A stretch of DNA of 64,000 nt from an uncultured Pelagibacteraceae bacterium. GTDB lineage: Bacteria > Pseudomonadota > Alphaproteobacteria > Pelagibacterales > Pelagibacteraceae. This document shows, piece after piece, positions 36,482-44,365 of this stretch. The notes beneath the pieces are model-generated. The model saw only the letters and a program-made list of their open reading frames with translations. It ran no database searches and was not told the DNA's origin. Each line of letters starts with the position of its first letter. The first letter of the stretch is position 1. The DNA lies in contig CACHCA010000001.1 of assembly GCA_902578265.1 (NCBI GenBank), forward strand, positions 1 to 64,000, in the 5' to 3' direction. Made by a program: the position numbers and the translations under genes.

Positions 36482-37222
36482 TTAATTCAAAATTTTCTCA
36501 GCGCTTTTTTCTTCAGCGCTTTTTTCTCTAGCTTTGTTTTTTTTGTAAGCTAGTTTTGATCTCTTCAAATTAATTAAATCAGCAAATTTGTGATTTACAT
36601 CTCTATGACCTGCCTCGTCATCTCTTATCACTCTAACAACATCTTTAAGCGTCGCATGAAGTGGTAAATTCCAATAATTTATAGCAATAAGAGGAGCAGG
36701 TTGATCTGGAATAGTTCCTGCTTCAAGTTCATTTAAATACTCAGTATAACTAATTACCGCCTCTTCTTCAAAATATCCAACAATCCTGTGAGCAGTTCTT
36801 TGAGAGACTAGATATATAATGGCATAAGTTACAATAAATATAAATTGAGCTACCATTATTATAAACCTTTCCAGAGTTGTTGGTTTTGCAACATGTATAA
36901 AAGTCATTAAATGCATTCGTTCATTTTCAGCTTCATCTAGTAAAGTTTTTATCCAACCCTTATCATCCTCAATTTTTCTAAGTGATTTTAAATGTAGTAA
37001 CATTCCGGCTACCATTCCTGGCACAGCGGCAACTGTTTCTAATACAACAGCTCTATGGCCATATCTTTTTTTAAAAAAAGTGTCCGCGAGTAATCTTAAA
37101 AATTTAGTAAAAGATAAAGCAACCTTGTCACTAAAATTTTTTGGTTGAAAGTGTTTATTTAACTCATTCATAATTATAAAATAATTACTAAAAGAGATTT
37201 TAACATGCGTTATAATTGTCAT
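36482..37222 (-). CDS. aox: Alternative oxidase (diiron quinol oxidase)
   Basis: A membrane-bound diiron oxidase that passes electrons from ubiquinol to oxygen without pumping protons. All ligand motifs are present: [10 protein letters not shown] (E62), EAENERMH (E101, H104), YFEEEAV (E152-154) and [12 protein letters not shown] (E203, H206). The family's two amphipathic hydrophobic regions lie at ~58-80 and ~118-140. Met18 (MNELNKHF) is an equally likely start at 37171, as neither start has a clear ribosome binding site. The C-terminus has a 15-base tandem repeat ([10 protein letters not shown]). Confidence 0.93.
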   Translation of the reverse strand: MTIITHVKISFSNYFIIMNELNKHFQPKNFSDKVALSFTKFLRLLADTFFKKRYGHRAVVLETVAAVPGMVAGMLLHLKSLRKIEDDKGWIKTLLDEAENERMHLMTFIHVAKPTTLERFIIMVAQFIFIVTYAIIYLVSQRTAHRIVGYFEEEAVISYTEYLNELEAGTIPDQPAPLIAINYWNLPLHATLKDVVRVIRDDEAGHRDVNHKFADLINLKRSKLAYKKNKAREKSAEEKSAEKILN

Positions 37223-37236
37223 TCAAATATGCTACT

Positions 37237-37854
37237 TTACAATAGAAAATATGCTGTTTCTTTTATTATATAGACAGTAAGCAAGGTCATGAAACTGATA
37301 ATAAAGCCATTAATATATTTCCATGTTTTATCACTCTGAGCATATCTTGAAAAATATACCGATGAATAACCAAGTAAAAAGAAAAATATAAAAGATGCTA
37401 CAGAAGCGCCAATACCAAAATAAATTTTTTCGTCAAATAAAAAATTTTTTGAAAAATTTCCTAAAAAGAAAACTGTATCGGAATAAACATGTGCATTTAG
37501 GTAAGTGAAACCAAGTGTCTTTAATATAATCTTAGCACTAGTGGTCTCTTTTTTTTCAATATTGAAATTAACACTAACACTAAAAGATTTAATTTTTGAA
37601 TATATGAAATAGATTAAAAAAATTATTAAACAGATGTTTAAAGTTAGCTCTACAAAAATATTAAAATATTGATGAAAAAAGTGGAATAAAAGAATACCTG
37701 AAAATATTAAAATTAAGTCTGAAATGGAACAAATTAAACAGACCAAAAAAACATACTGCTTTTTGAGCCCTTGTTCTATTACAAAGATATTTTGAGCACC
37801 AATCGCTAGAATTAAACTAAGCCCGGTAATAAAACCTAATACCAGGTATTCCAT
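37237..37854 (-). CDS. LysE/ArgO-type amino acid exporter
   Basis: A 205-residue membrane protein with six hydrophobic helices. FITGLSLILAIGAQNIFVIEQGLK is the family's N-terminal motif, and CSISDLILIFSGILLFH and FTYLNAHVYSDTVFFLG follow. It resembles ArgO/LysE exporters of basic amino acids. The substrate cannot be determined. It is 14 bases upstream of aox on the same strand and 11 bases downstream of the VOC gene. Confidence 0.84.
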   Translation of the reverse strand: MEYLVLGFITGLSLILAIGAQNIFVIEQGLKKQYVFLVCLICSISDLILIFSGILLFHFFHQYFNIFVELTLNICLIIFLIYFIYSKIKSFSVSVNFNIEKKETTSAKIILKTLGFTYLNAHVYSDTVFFLGNFSKNFLFDEKIYFGIGASVASFIFFFLLGYSSVYFSRYAQSDKTWKYINGFIISFMTLLTVYIIKETAYFLL

Positions 37855-37865
37855 CTAAACCGAAA

Positions 37866-38276
37866 TTATTCTGGATTAGCTGTTAAAGTTTTAATCTCTA
37901 GAATATTTTCGTTAGGGTCTTTCACAAAAAATGTTTCTTGCTCGTATTTTGTTCCTTTAAATCTTAGATAAGGTTCATCATAATACTTTGCACCTTTTTC
38001 TTTCAATCTATTTTTTAAAGTATCAAAATCTTTTCTTGATAAATGAACTCCAAAATGTGGAACAGAAACGTTACCCATATCTACATCGTGTCTCTCGTTA
38101 TCTAATTTATGCTCACTTGCATGGAGAGTTAATTCATTTCCCCAAAAGTCAACATCAGCCCACTCTTGTGCTGAATTATCAAGTCTGCAGCCTAAAGTTT
38201 CACTATAAAACTTTTTTGCTGTTTCTAGATCTCCGCATGGGATTGCTAGATGAAAACAATTAGTATTTTTGTACAT
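37866..38276 (-). CDS. VOC (glyoxalase/dioxygenase) family protein
   Basis: A 136-residue protein with two beta-alpha-beta-beta-beta modules. FHLAIPCGDLETAKKFYSETLGCRLD (N-terminal His ligand), FGVHLSRKDFDTL (second module) and FFVKDPNENILEIK with the Glu ligand are the usual pattern of metal-binding VOC proteins. The reaction is unknown. ATG is preceded by AAAGGAGAAATA, a strong ribosome binding site. Start of a minus-strand unit running toward argO-type, aox and msrB. Confidence 0.8.
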   Translation of the reverse strand: MYKNTNCFHLAIPCGDLETAKKFYSETLGCRLDNSAQEWADVDFWGNELTLHASEHKLDNERHDVDMGNVSVPHFGVHLSRKDFDTLKNRLKEKGAKYYDEPYLRFKGTKYEQETFFVKDPNENILEIKTLTANPE

Positions 38277-38348
38277 TATTTCTCCTTTAAATACTGTTTA
38301 GAACCACTATATAGACATTAATTATTTTTATCAAGCTGACAAAATTAT

Positions 38349-38918
38349 ATGAATGATTTTTTACAATCTATAATAGACAGAGATCCTGCGGCAAAATCTA
38401 AGTTAAGTCTTATCTTAACTTACCCAGGGGTTAAGGCTATTTTTTTTCATAAAATTGCAAATTTTTTTGCCATTGCAAAATTTGATTTAGTTGCAAGAAT
38501 CATTTCTCAATTTTCAAGATTTTTAACAGGAATAGAAATTCATCCAAAGGCAAAGATTGGAAAAAATTTATTTATTGATCACGGTATGGGAGTTGTTATC
38601 GGCGAGACGTCTGAGATTGGAAACAATGTTACTATTTATCACAATGTTACATTAGGTGGAATTGCTCCAAGTATAAACACTAATGATCAAAGAAATACTA
38701 AAAGACATCCAACTTTAGAAGATAATGTTGTTGTTGGATCTGGTGCTCAAATTTTAGGACCAATAACAGTTGGTAAAAATTCCTTAATCGGTGCAAATGC
38801 AGTAGTTACTAAAAATGTTCCAGAGAAATCAATAATGGTAGGAATTCCAGCTACAAGAGTTGGTGATGCTACAAAAGGATTTCAACCTTATGCTGTTACT
38901 GATAAAGATAAAGATTAA
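38349..38918 (+). CDS. cysE: Serine O-acetyltransferase
   Basis: A 189-residue hexapeptide-repeat acetyltransferase making O-acetylserine. [59 protein letters not shown] (catalytic His pair) and the hexapeptide coil to VGIPAT are present. The protein is shorter than E. coli CysE, as in many alphaproteobacteria. Its last base is the first base of cysK, so the two steps of cysteine synthesis are translationally coupled. Confidence 0.93.
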   Translation: MNDFLQSIIDRDPAAKSKLSLILTYPGVKAIFFHKIANFFAIAKFDLVARIISQFSRFLTGIEIHPKAKIGKNLFIDHGMGVVIGETSEIGNNVTIYHNVTLGGIAPSINTNDQRNTKRHPTLEDNVVVGSGAQILGPITVGKNSLIGANAVVTKNVPEKSIMVGIPATRVGDATKGFQPYAVTDKDKD

Positions 38919-39919
38919 TGTCACAAATAAAAAATAATTTTATCGAGTCGGTTGGCAATACGCCTTTAATAAAATTAAAAGCAGCCTCAGAGATCACTGG
39001 ATGTAATATTTATGGAAAAGCGGAGTACCTAAATCCAGGTGGATCCGTTAAAGATAGAGCTGCTCTTGCACTAATAAAAGATGCACAAGAAAAAAAACTA
39101 ATTTCAGAAGGTGGAATTGTTGTTGAAGGTACTGCGGGTAATACTGGGATTGGTTTATGTCTTTTAGGAAATTCCTTAGGTTATAAAACAATTATTGTAA
39201 TGAATGACAACCAAACCCAAGAAAAAAAAGATACTTTAAAAAATATTGGTGCAGATCTTAGACTAGTTCCACCTAAGCCATACAAAGATGATGGTAACTA
39301 TGTAAAAGTTGCGGGTCGTCTTGCTGAAGAATTAAAAAGTACAAATAACAAGGGTGTAGTTTGGGCAAACCAATTTGATAACACTGCTAATGCAAAAGGT
39401 CATTACGAAACGACTGGACCAGAGATTTGGGAACAAACTGATGGTAAAGTAGATGGCTTTGTCTGCGCATCAGGAACTGGAGGCACTATCGGTGGTGTAA
39501 GTAAATTTCTAAAAGAAAAAAATAAGAATATAAAAATTTATTTATCAGATCCAACAGGCTCTGCACTCTATAATCATATTATGAATGGTGAACTTAAAGC
39601 TGAGGGTGGATCAATAACTGAAGGTATTGGTTCAAGCAGAATAACTAAAAACTTTGCTGAAGCTAAAATTGATGGTGCTTTTTCAATCAGTGATCAAGAG
39701 TCTTTACCCGTGCTTTATGATTTAATACAGCATGAGGGGTTAAGTTTAGGAACTAGTTGTGGAGTAAATATTGCAGGTGCAATTAGATTAGGAAAAGAGT
39801 TAGGTCCAGGAAAAACAATTGTAACAATTCTCTGTGATAGATCAGATAAATACAACTCAAAGATGTTTAATAAATCTTTTTTAAGAGAAAAAAACCTTCC
39901 CATTCCTAGCTGGTTATAA
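38918..39919 (+). CDS. cysK: Cysteine synthase A (O-acetylserine sulfhydrylase)
   Basis: A 333-residue PLP enzyme that makes cysteine from O-acetylserine and sulfide. FIESVGNTPLIKLK, LNPGGSVKDRAALALI (Schiff-base Lys), EGTAGNTGIGLC (substrate loop) and ASGTGGTIGG are conserved. The EGTAGNTG form instead of TSGNTG is seen in a CysK subgroup. Being coupled to cysE, it probably serves general cysteine synthesis. A weak AT-rich hairpin follows the stop. Confidence 0.94.
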   Translation: MSQIKNNFIESVGNTPLIKLKAASEITGCNIYGKAEYLNPGGSVKDRAALALIKDAQEKKLISEGGIVVEGTAGNTGIGLCLLGNSLGYKTIIVMNDNQTQEKKDTLKNIGADLRLVPPKPYKDDGNYVKVAGRLAEELKSTNNKGVVWANQFDNTANAKGHYETTGPEIWEQTDGKVDGFVCASGTGGTIGGVSKFLKEKNKNIKIYLSDPTGSALYNHIMNGELKAEGGSITEGIGSSRITKNFAEAKIDGAFSISDQESLPVLYDLIQHEGLSLGTSCGVNIAGAIRLGKELGPGKTIVTILCDRSDKYNSKMFNKSFLREKNLPIPSWL

Positions 39920-39934
39920 TAACGCATACCAGGC

Positions 39935-39958
39935 ATGTAACAAAACAGTTACATTTTT
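39935..39958 (+). terminator. Weak hairpin after cysK (terminator or operator)
   Basis: ATGTAAC and GTTACAT form 7-base arms around AAAACA (39935-39954), followed by TTTT. The stem has only two G-C pairs, so termination would be weak. It could also be an operator for the small-protein operon that starts at 39988. Confidence 0.4.
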
Positions 39959-39987
39959 ATATTAATATTATTTAACGTCGGGAGATT

Positions 39988-40359
39988 ATGAAAAAAATTA
40001 TTATAATTTTATCTTTTTTCATCTTTACATCTGCTAATGCAGGAATGAGTGATAAAGATAAATCAAAAGCATGGGATTGTGTAGGTATTTATATGGCCAA
40101 CTACTTTCTTCCATCAGGTGAAAAATTTGAGTACGGAATGAAAGAAAAATCAATTTCAACTGTGAAAGTTTTAAAAACCTATGCCCTTGAAATAGGTATA
40201 CCAGAAAAAGATTGGGATGCTGGAGTAAACAAAGCAGTAGATAAACATTATGGTTCCAAATACGACAAAGCTAAAACTGACAAATGTCATACATTTGTTG
40301 AGGCTTTAGTACCAAATGGAACCGAGAGAGTAAAAAAAGTCGTTCAAACTTTATATTAA
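39988..40359 (+). CDS. Small exported protein, first gene of small-protein operon
   Basis: A 123-residue protein. The first ~19 residues (MKKIIIILSFFIFTSANA) are a signal peptide, cleaved near ANA-GM. The mature part has WDCVGIYMANYFLPSG and later CHTFVEALVPNG, with one Cys near each end that could form a disulfide. No family was recognised. The operon's first gene, with GGGAGATT just before the ATG. Only 11 bases separate it from the next gene. Confidence 0.7.
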   Translation: MKKIIIILSFFIFTSANAGMSDKDKSKAWDCVGIYMANYFLPSGEKFEYGMKEKSISTVKVLKTYALEIGIPEKDWDAGVNKAVDKHYGSKYDKAKTDKCHTFVEALVPNGTERVKKVVQTLY

Positions 40360-40370
40360 AAAGGAGATAA

Positions 40371-40850
40371 ATGAAAAAAATTATATTCACAATATTGTTT
40401 TCAATGCTTTCAACCACAGCATTTGCTAATTCAGGAAAAATTAATTTGGAAGGTTTTGGATCATGGGATATTACCGCGATAAACGCTGGAAAAGGAGATT
40501 TAGCAATTACTTATGACGGAATAGCAAGTATGAAGGATAAAAACGGTGACCAAGTATTTAATAATGTTTCAGTTCATTGTGTTGGAGGATTGACTACCCA
40601 AGGTGGAAACTTTGTAGATGAAACTGGTATGTGTAGATTTGATCTTTTTGATGGTGAAAGTGTATTTATAAAATATACTGGTAAGGGAACTACAGGTGTA
40701 GATGGATCTGGTGCATTTGTATTTGTAAGAGGAACTGGAAAATATGAAAATATCAAAGGTAGTGGAACCAGTAGTAGAACTAATCTAAAAACGAAGAAAA
40801 AGGGTTTTGCATCAACTTTAAATATATTTAAGGGTGAGTACACATATTAA
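40371..40850 (+). CDS. Small exported beta-rich protein
   Basis: The protein has 159 residues. A signal peptide (MKKIIFTILFSMLSTTAFA) ends near AFA-NS. The mature part is rich in Gly and in alternating hydrophobic residues, and runs GSGAFVFVRGTGKYENIKG near the C-terminus, as in small beta-barrel or lipocalin-like secreted proteins. There are two Cys (VHCVGG, GMCRF) about 27 residues apart. Function is unknown. AAAGGAGATAA before the ATG is a near-perfect ribosome binding site. Confidence 0.7.
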   Translation: MKKIIFTILFSMLSTTAFANSGKINLEGFGSWDITAINAGKGDLAITYDGIASMKDKNGDQVFNNVSVHCVGGLTTQGGNFVDETGMCRFDLFDGESVFIKYTGKGTTGVDGSGAFVFVRGTGKYENIKGSGTSSRTNLKTKKKGFASTLNIFKGEYTY

Positions 40851-40869
40851 TAATCAATAAAGGAGTATT

Positions 40870-41241
40870 ATGTCAGAAATAAAATGTATAAATTTAGGAT
40901 ATGTTGTTCCAAAAGATAAGGCTGATGAGGTTCTAGAATTATTTAAAACACATGCCGCATGGATGCAAGAATTTTACTCAGACACAAATGATGGTTCTAA
41001 GTATTTAATAAGTTCATTTTTCACAAAAGCAGATGAATTTGTGAATCCTGCAGACCCAAGCCAAGGATTGACTGGAAATGTTGTTTTTACAATTAATGAA
41101 AGATTTACATCAATGGATAGTGTTAAACGTCACGTGGAAAATGCAATGAAAAATGATTACTTTCCAAAATTTGGTGAAATAATGGAAAAATATGGTGTTG
41201 CTCGAAGCTTGGGTGGAGAAATATATCATTCAATAAGATGA
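40870..41241 (+). CDS. Small cytoplasmic protein, dimeric alpha/beta-barrel-like
   Basis: A 123-residue protein with a short strand (INLGYVVP), helix DKADEVLELFKTHAAWMQEFY, a strand YLISSFFTK, a strand NVVFTINERF, and a C-terminal helix, the beta-alpha-beta-beta-alpha order of ABM-type ferredoxin-like proteins. No catalytic motif was identified. ATAAAGGAGTATTATG provides a strong ribosome binding site. It is one of several small, similarly shaped proteins in the run. Confidence 0.65.
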   Translation: MSEIKCINLGYVVPKDKADEVLELFKTHAAWMQEFYSDTNDGSKYLISSFFTKADEFVNPADPSQGLTGNVVFTINERFTSMDSVKRHVENAMKNDYFPKFGEIMEKYGVARSLGGEIYHSIR

Positions 41242-41259
41242 GATTAAAAAAGGAGGAAA

Positions 41260-41550
41260 ATGGAAAAAGAAATGTTAGTACATCTAAAACTTAAAGAGGG
41301 TAAATTAGAAACTTTCATGGGTTGGATGCAGTCAGATGAAGGTATGAGTGTCAGAAAAAGTGTTGCTTATCCTGAAAAAACTATTGGGGCTATGATACCA
41401 GATAAGAGTGGGATGTTATTCAAAGTTAATGTTCATAATGAAGCTGGAATGAAAGAATTTGTAACAGGTAATAATCCTACTGCAAAAGCTATCTATGCAG
41501 AGTGTGTAGAGAGTGCTCAGTTATTTGAACTATCTAAAATAAATTTATAA
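41260..41550 (+). CDS. Small cytoplasmic protein, ferredoxin-like fold candidate
   Basis: A 96-residue protein. EMLVHLKLKEGKLETFMGWMQSDEG opens a beta-alpha unit. SVAYPEKTIGAMIPDKSGMLFKVNVH forms two strands. GMKEFVTGNNPTAKAIYAECVE is a helix. This is the pattern of dimeric alpha/beta-barrel proteins. A single Cys is near the C-terminus. AAAAAGGAGGAAAATG gives an almost ideal ribosome binding site. No function can be assigned. Confidence 0.62.
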   Translation: MEKEMLVHLKLKEGKLETFMGWMQSDEGMSVRKSVAYPEKTIGAMIPDKSGMLFKVNVHNEAGMKEFVTGNNPTAKAIYAECVESAQLFELSKINL

Positions 41551-41560
41551 AGGAGAAAAT

Positions 41561-41848
41561 ATGAAAAACTACATGGTAACTCACACTTTCAAATCAAAGG
41601 AGATGAAAGATAAATTTTCAGAGACAGTTGCATCAATGAAGATGGAAGATATTGTAAAATCAATGACTAGTGAAGATGCAGCATGTCAAATGACTTGGAA
41701 TACTCCAGGAGATACAATGCAAATGTTTTGTTGGTGGAAAGGTAAAAATCCAGAGGCTATTAATAAACAATTAGCATCTATGAATGACTTTTTTGAACCT
41801 CATAAATTTACTGAGTGCACAGATGAAGTAATGGATTACAACGCCTAG
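41561..41848 (+). CDS. Small cytoplasmic protein, ferredoxin-like fold candidate
   Basis: A 95-residue protein starting KNYMVTHTFKSKEMKDKFSETVA (strand then helix), with a strand CQMTWNTPGD and MQMFCWWKGKN, then a helix and EPHKFTECTDEVMDY. It resembles nickel-binding or DUF4242-like ferredoxin-fold proteins in outline only. Three Cys and several Met are notable in so short a protein. AAAGGAGAAAATATG is the ribosome binding site. A gap of 43 bases to the next gene is the largest in the run. Confidence 0.6.
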   Translation: MKNYMVTHTFKSKEMKDKFSETVASMKMEDIVKSMTSEDAACQMTWNTPGDTMQMFCWWKGKNPEAINKQLASMNDFFEPHKFTECTDEVMDYNA

Positions 41849-41891
41849 AATAGGCCAAAACTTTTTTTAATTAAATTTAAGAGAAAAAAAA

Positions 41892-42200
41892 ATGAAAGTA
41901 ATTTACACAAGAACAATGAGAGTAAAAGATGATGGTTTAGGAAAAGCAATGGAGATTGGGAAAGGTTTAGCTGCAGTAAGAAAAAAACATTACCCCAATC
42001 ATGATGTTTATTTCTCTTTTCAAATGGGTGGAGACCCAAGAACAATAAGAGAGACTTTAATTGGACCTATGTTTGAGGGTGATAATGAGGCTGACGCTAA
42101 CATGTCTGCTGATCCTGAATATATAAAACTTTTAGAGCAATTAAAAGAAGTTGCAATAGAAGGTACTATTGAAGATGAAATTAGACCAATATTTAGTTAA
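41892..42200 (+). CDS. Small protein, ferredoxin-like fold candidate
   Basis: The protein has 102 residues. KVIYTRTMRVKDDGLGKAMEIG (strand, helix), HDVYFSFQMGGDPRTIRETLIGP (strands), and helices near YIKLLEQLKEVAIEG make the same outline as its upstream neighbours. It has GAGAAAAAAAA instead of a full Shine-Dalgarno. No recognised family. It precedes a membrane protein by 12 bases. Confidence 0.6.
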   Translation: MKVIYTRTMRVKDDGLGKAMEIGKGLAAVRKKHYPNHDVYFSFQMGGDPRTIRETLIGPMFEGDNEADANMSADPEYIKLLEQLKEVAIEGTIEDEIRPIFS

Positions 42201-42212
42201 AGGTTTTTAATC

Positions 42213-42629
42213 ATGTTAGAAAAATTTAATGGAATAATCTATTTATCCTTATTTATAATTCACTTTGCAGGTTTTGCTTACTATGGATTTAGGTGTGTGT
42301 TTCAAACACAGTCTTTTTTAAATCAATATGGTATGCATGATACAGGAGCAGGAGCTGTAAGATTTTTTGGCTCTATTTTTATTGGTTCTACTGTGATGGC
42401 CATTTATGTAGGATTTATTCGACCTGATGGCTTGGAGGCAACTTGGGCATTTTTTAATTTAATATTTTTACAAAACCTTTCAGCGTTTATTGTGGGTTTC
42501 TATAGTACAAAAATTAACAAACTTGGGCACACCGATAAAACATCAGATGAAGCAATTTATGCACCAATGTTTTTGACTATTTTAAGTGCAGTGCTTTGTT
42601 ATGGTTTATCTGATAAAATCTACGTTTAA
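42213..42629 (+). CDS. Small four-helix membrane protein
   Basis: A 138-residue protein with four hydrophobic segments at about 7-27, 48-68, 78-98 and 115-135. Loop motifs YGMHDTGAGAVRFFGS and GLEATWAFFN lie between them. The pattern resembles DUF4345-type membrane proteins, but the family is not certain. It is coupled to the DUF1330-like gene by a one-base overlap (TAATG). Function is unknown. Confidence 0.65.
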   Translation: MLEKFNGIIYLSLFIIHFAGFAYYGFRCVFQTQSFLNQYGMHDTGAGAVRFFGSIFIGSTVMAIYVGFIRPDGLEATWAFFNLIFLQNLSAFIVGFYSTKINKLGHTDKTSDEAIYAPMFLTILSAVLCYGLSDKIYV

Positions 42630-42916
42630 TGTCAGGCTACGCAATATTCAATATTGAGATAAAAAAACCAGAAGAGTACAAGGAATATGTAGAAAAAGTT
42701 AAACCACTGGCCGAAAAATTTGGTGGAGACTATATAATCCGTGGAGGTGAAACCAAAGTTTTAGAAGGAAATTGGGAATATCCTAGAACAGTTGTCATTA
42801 AATTTCCAAGTTACGAAAAAGCTTTAGAGTGGTATAACTCTGATGAATACAAAACAATTAAACAAATCCGTTTAGAAAACTCAATTGGTAACGGAATAAT
42901 AATTAAAGGAGTATAA
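42629..42916 (+). CDS. DUF1330-family small protein
   Basis: The protein has 95 residues. GYAIFNIEIKKPEEYKEYVEKVKPLAEKFGGDYIIRGGE is the characteristic start, and PRTVVIKFPSYEKALEWYNSDEYKTIKQIR closes it, both diagnostic of DUF1330 (a dimeric alpha/beta barrel). The biochemical role of the family is not established. It is one base after the previous stop overlap and one base before the next gene. Confidence 0.85.
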   Translation: MSGYAIFNIEIKKPEEYKEYVEKVKPLAEKFGGDYIIRGGETKVLEGNWEYPRTVVIKFPSYEKALEWYNSDEYKTIKQIRLENSIGNGIIIKGV

Positions 42917-42917
42917 A

Positions 42918-43238
42918 ATGTCGATATTAAAAAGATATACTGATGCAATTGATAAGAAAGATGAAGCGACAATGAATGAACTTTTACATGATGATTTTAA
43001 GTTCACAATGCATAAATCTGGAAATTCTTTAGGAAAAGCTGATGTTATAAAATGGGCAATGAGTGGTGATATTAATCAAGATAAGGCAAGAGTTGTATAT
43101 GAAAATGACGAGGTAGGTGTACACCATTCTTTAGTTACATTTAATGATGGAAATGTTGAAGCTGTAATGGCAGTCTATAGATATGAAGATGGAAAAATTA
43201 TTAGTTTAGAAACTGGCGCTACTCCAATGTCTAAATAA
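42918..43238 (+). CDS. SnoaL/NTF2-like small protein
   Basis: A 106-residue protein. ILKRYTDAIDKKDEATMNELLHDDFKFTMHKSGNSLGKADVIKW and GVHHSLVTFNDGNVEAVMAVYRYEDGKII match the cone-shaped NTF2-like fold of SnoaL-type proteins, which may be enzymes or ligand-binding proteins. AAAGGAGTATAAA gives a clear ribosome binding site. The stop abuts the GTG of the next gene directly. Confidence 0.78.
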   Translation: MSILKRYTDAIDKKDEATMNELLHDDFKFTMHKSGNSLGKADVIKWAMSGDINQDKARVVYENDEVGVHHSLVTFNDGNVEAVMAVYRYEDGKIISLETGATPMSK

Positions 43239-43787
43239 GTGAAAAAAATTTCATTCATTTTTATTTTTTTCTTATTTTCATCATCTTTATTAGCTGATGA
43301 TAATAAAAAAGAAATTGATAAATTATTCATTCAATTAAAAAGTGCTTTAAATTTTGAAAATTCAAAAAAAATAGAGGATAAAATTTGGGATCTTTGGACT
43401 ACTCACCCAACTAAAAATAATTTAACAAAGTTATTAGCTGATGGGTCATCTGCAATGATGGATAATAAACTTGATGCTGCATATGATAAATTTACTGAAG
43501 TAATTGAGCTTGATCCTAATTGGGCAGAGGCCTGGAATAAAAGAGCAACAGTGTTATATTTAATGGGTAAATACGAGCTATCACAAGCTGATATTGACAA
43601 GGTACTAAAGATAGAAAAAAGACATTTCGGTGCACTAACAGGCCAGGGTTTAGTTCAAACAGCTTTAAAAAACTACCAAAAAGCTATTGATAGTTATATT
43701 GAAGCTCATAAAGTTCATCCGTTTATGAAGTCTCCTATGATTATGATGGAAAAGCTTCAAATTGAATTGCAAAAACAAAGTATTTAA
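43239..43787 (+). CDS. Exported TPR-repeat protein
   Basis: The protein has 182 residues, with a GTG start directly after the upstream stop. It has a signal peptide (KKISFIFIFFLFSSSLLA, cleavage near LLA-DD). Three TPR-like helices follow: KLDAAYDKFTEVIELDPNWAEAW, KYELSQADIDKVLKIEK and NYQKAIDSYIEAHKVHPF. A periplasmic scaffold role is likely. Partners are unknown, but its place in the run suggests it works with the exported or membrane proteins encoded there (inference). Confidence 0.78.
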   Translation: MKKISFIFIFFLFSSSLLADDNKKEIDKLFIQLKSALNFENSKKIEDKIWDLWTTHPTKNNLTKLLADGSSAMMDNKLDAAYDKFTEVIELDPNWAEAWNKRATVLYLMGKYELSQADIDKVLKIEKRHFGALTGQGLVQTALKNYQKAIDSYIEAHKVHPFMKSPMIMMEKLQIELQKQSI

Positions 43788-43789
43788 AA

Positions 43790-44011
43790 ATGTTTCCAAA
43801 AAAATATTCTAACCTTTTATTTATATTAGTTATGGGATTTGGGATGAGTCTTTTAATGACACTAATAATTACTTATATAAATACTGGAATGGATAATGAG
43901 TATGTCGACCGTTTTTTTAAAGCATGGTCAGTAAGTCTTCCAATTGCAATAATTGCTGCCCTTCTTGTAGGTCCCCCGATTAAAAAATTGGTAGATAAAA
44001 TTACCAAATAA
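43790..44011 (+). CDS. DUF2798-family small membrane protein
   Basis: A 73-residue protein with two hydrophobic helices (about 10-30 and 45-63). FVMGFGMSLLMTLIITY-like and FFKAWSVSLPIAIIAALLVGPPIKKLV are typical of DUF2798. Function is not known. It lies 2 bases after the TPR gene and 15 bases before the SMR pair. Confidence 0.72.
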   Translation: MFPKKYSNLLFILVMGFGMSLLMTLIITYINTGMDNEYVDRFFKAWSVSLPIAIIAALLVGPPIKKLVDKITK

Positions 44012-44026
44012 GAATATCTTTTATTT

Positions 44027-44362
44027 GTGAGTAACGTTATAGCTTTTCTAATTCTTATACTTGCTGTCATATTAGGAACTGCAGCAAATAGTTTTGCAAA
44101 AAGTGCAAATGGTTTCACATTGTTAGTTCCTAGTTTAATTACTGCAATCACAATAATTGGTTGTATGTTTACTCTTTCAATAGTGATGAAAACTATACCT
44201 GTTGGTATTACCTACGCATCTTTTGCTGGTTTATGCATAGTAGCGACTTCAATTGTTGGAATATATAAATTCAATCAAGTGCCTGATCTATTCACAATCA
44301 TTGGTTTGATATTAATTATATCAGGAGTCTTAATTGTTAATCTGCTGGGTAAAACAGGATAA
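44027..44362 (+). CDS. SMR-type small membrane protein lacking the TM1 glutamate (pair, first)
   Basis: A 111-residue four-helix protein that aligns with EmrE along its whole length: KSANGFT (KFSEGFT in EmrE), IPVGITYASFAG (IPTGIAYAIWSG), and IIGLILIISGVLIVNLL. The membrane-embedded Glu14 of EmrE is replaced by Gly (eight residues before the conserved Lys), and no other acidic residue lies in the first helix. Proton-coupled drug export is therefore unlikely in the usual form. GTG start. Four bases separate it from its partner. Confidence 0.82.
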   Translation: MSNVIAFLILILAVILGTAANSFAKSANGFTLLVPSLITAITIIGCMFTLSIVMKTIPVGITYASFAGLCIVATSIVGIYKFNQVPDLFTIIGLILIISGVLIVNLLGKTG

Positions 44363-44365
44363 TTT

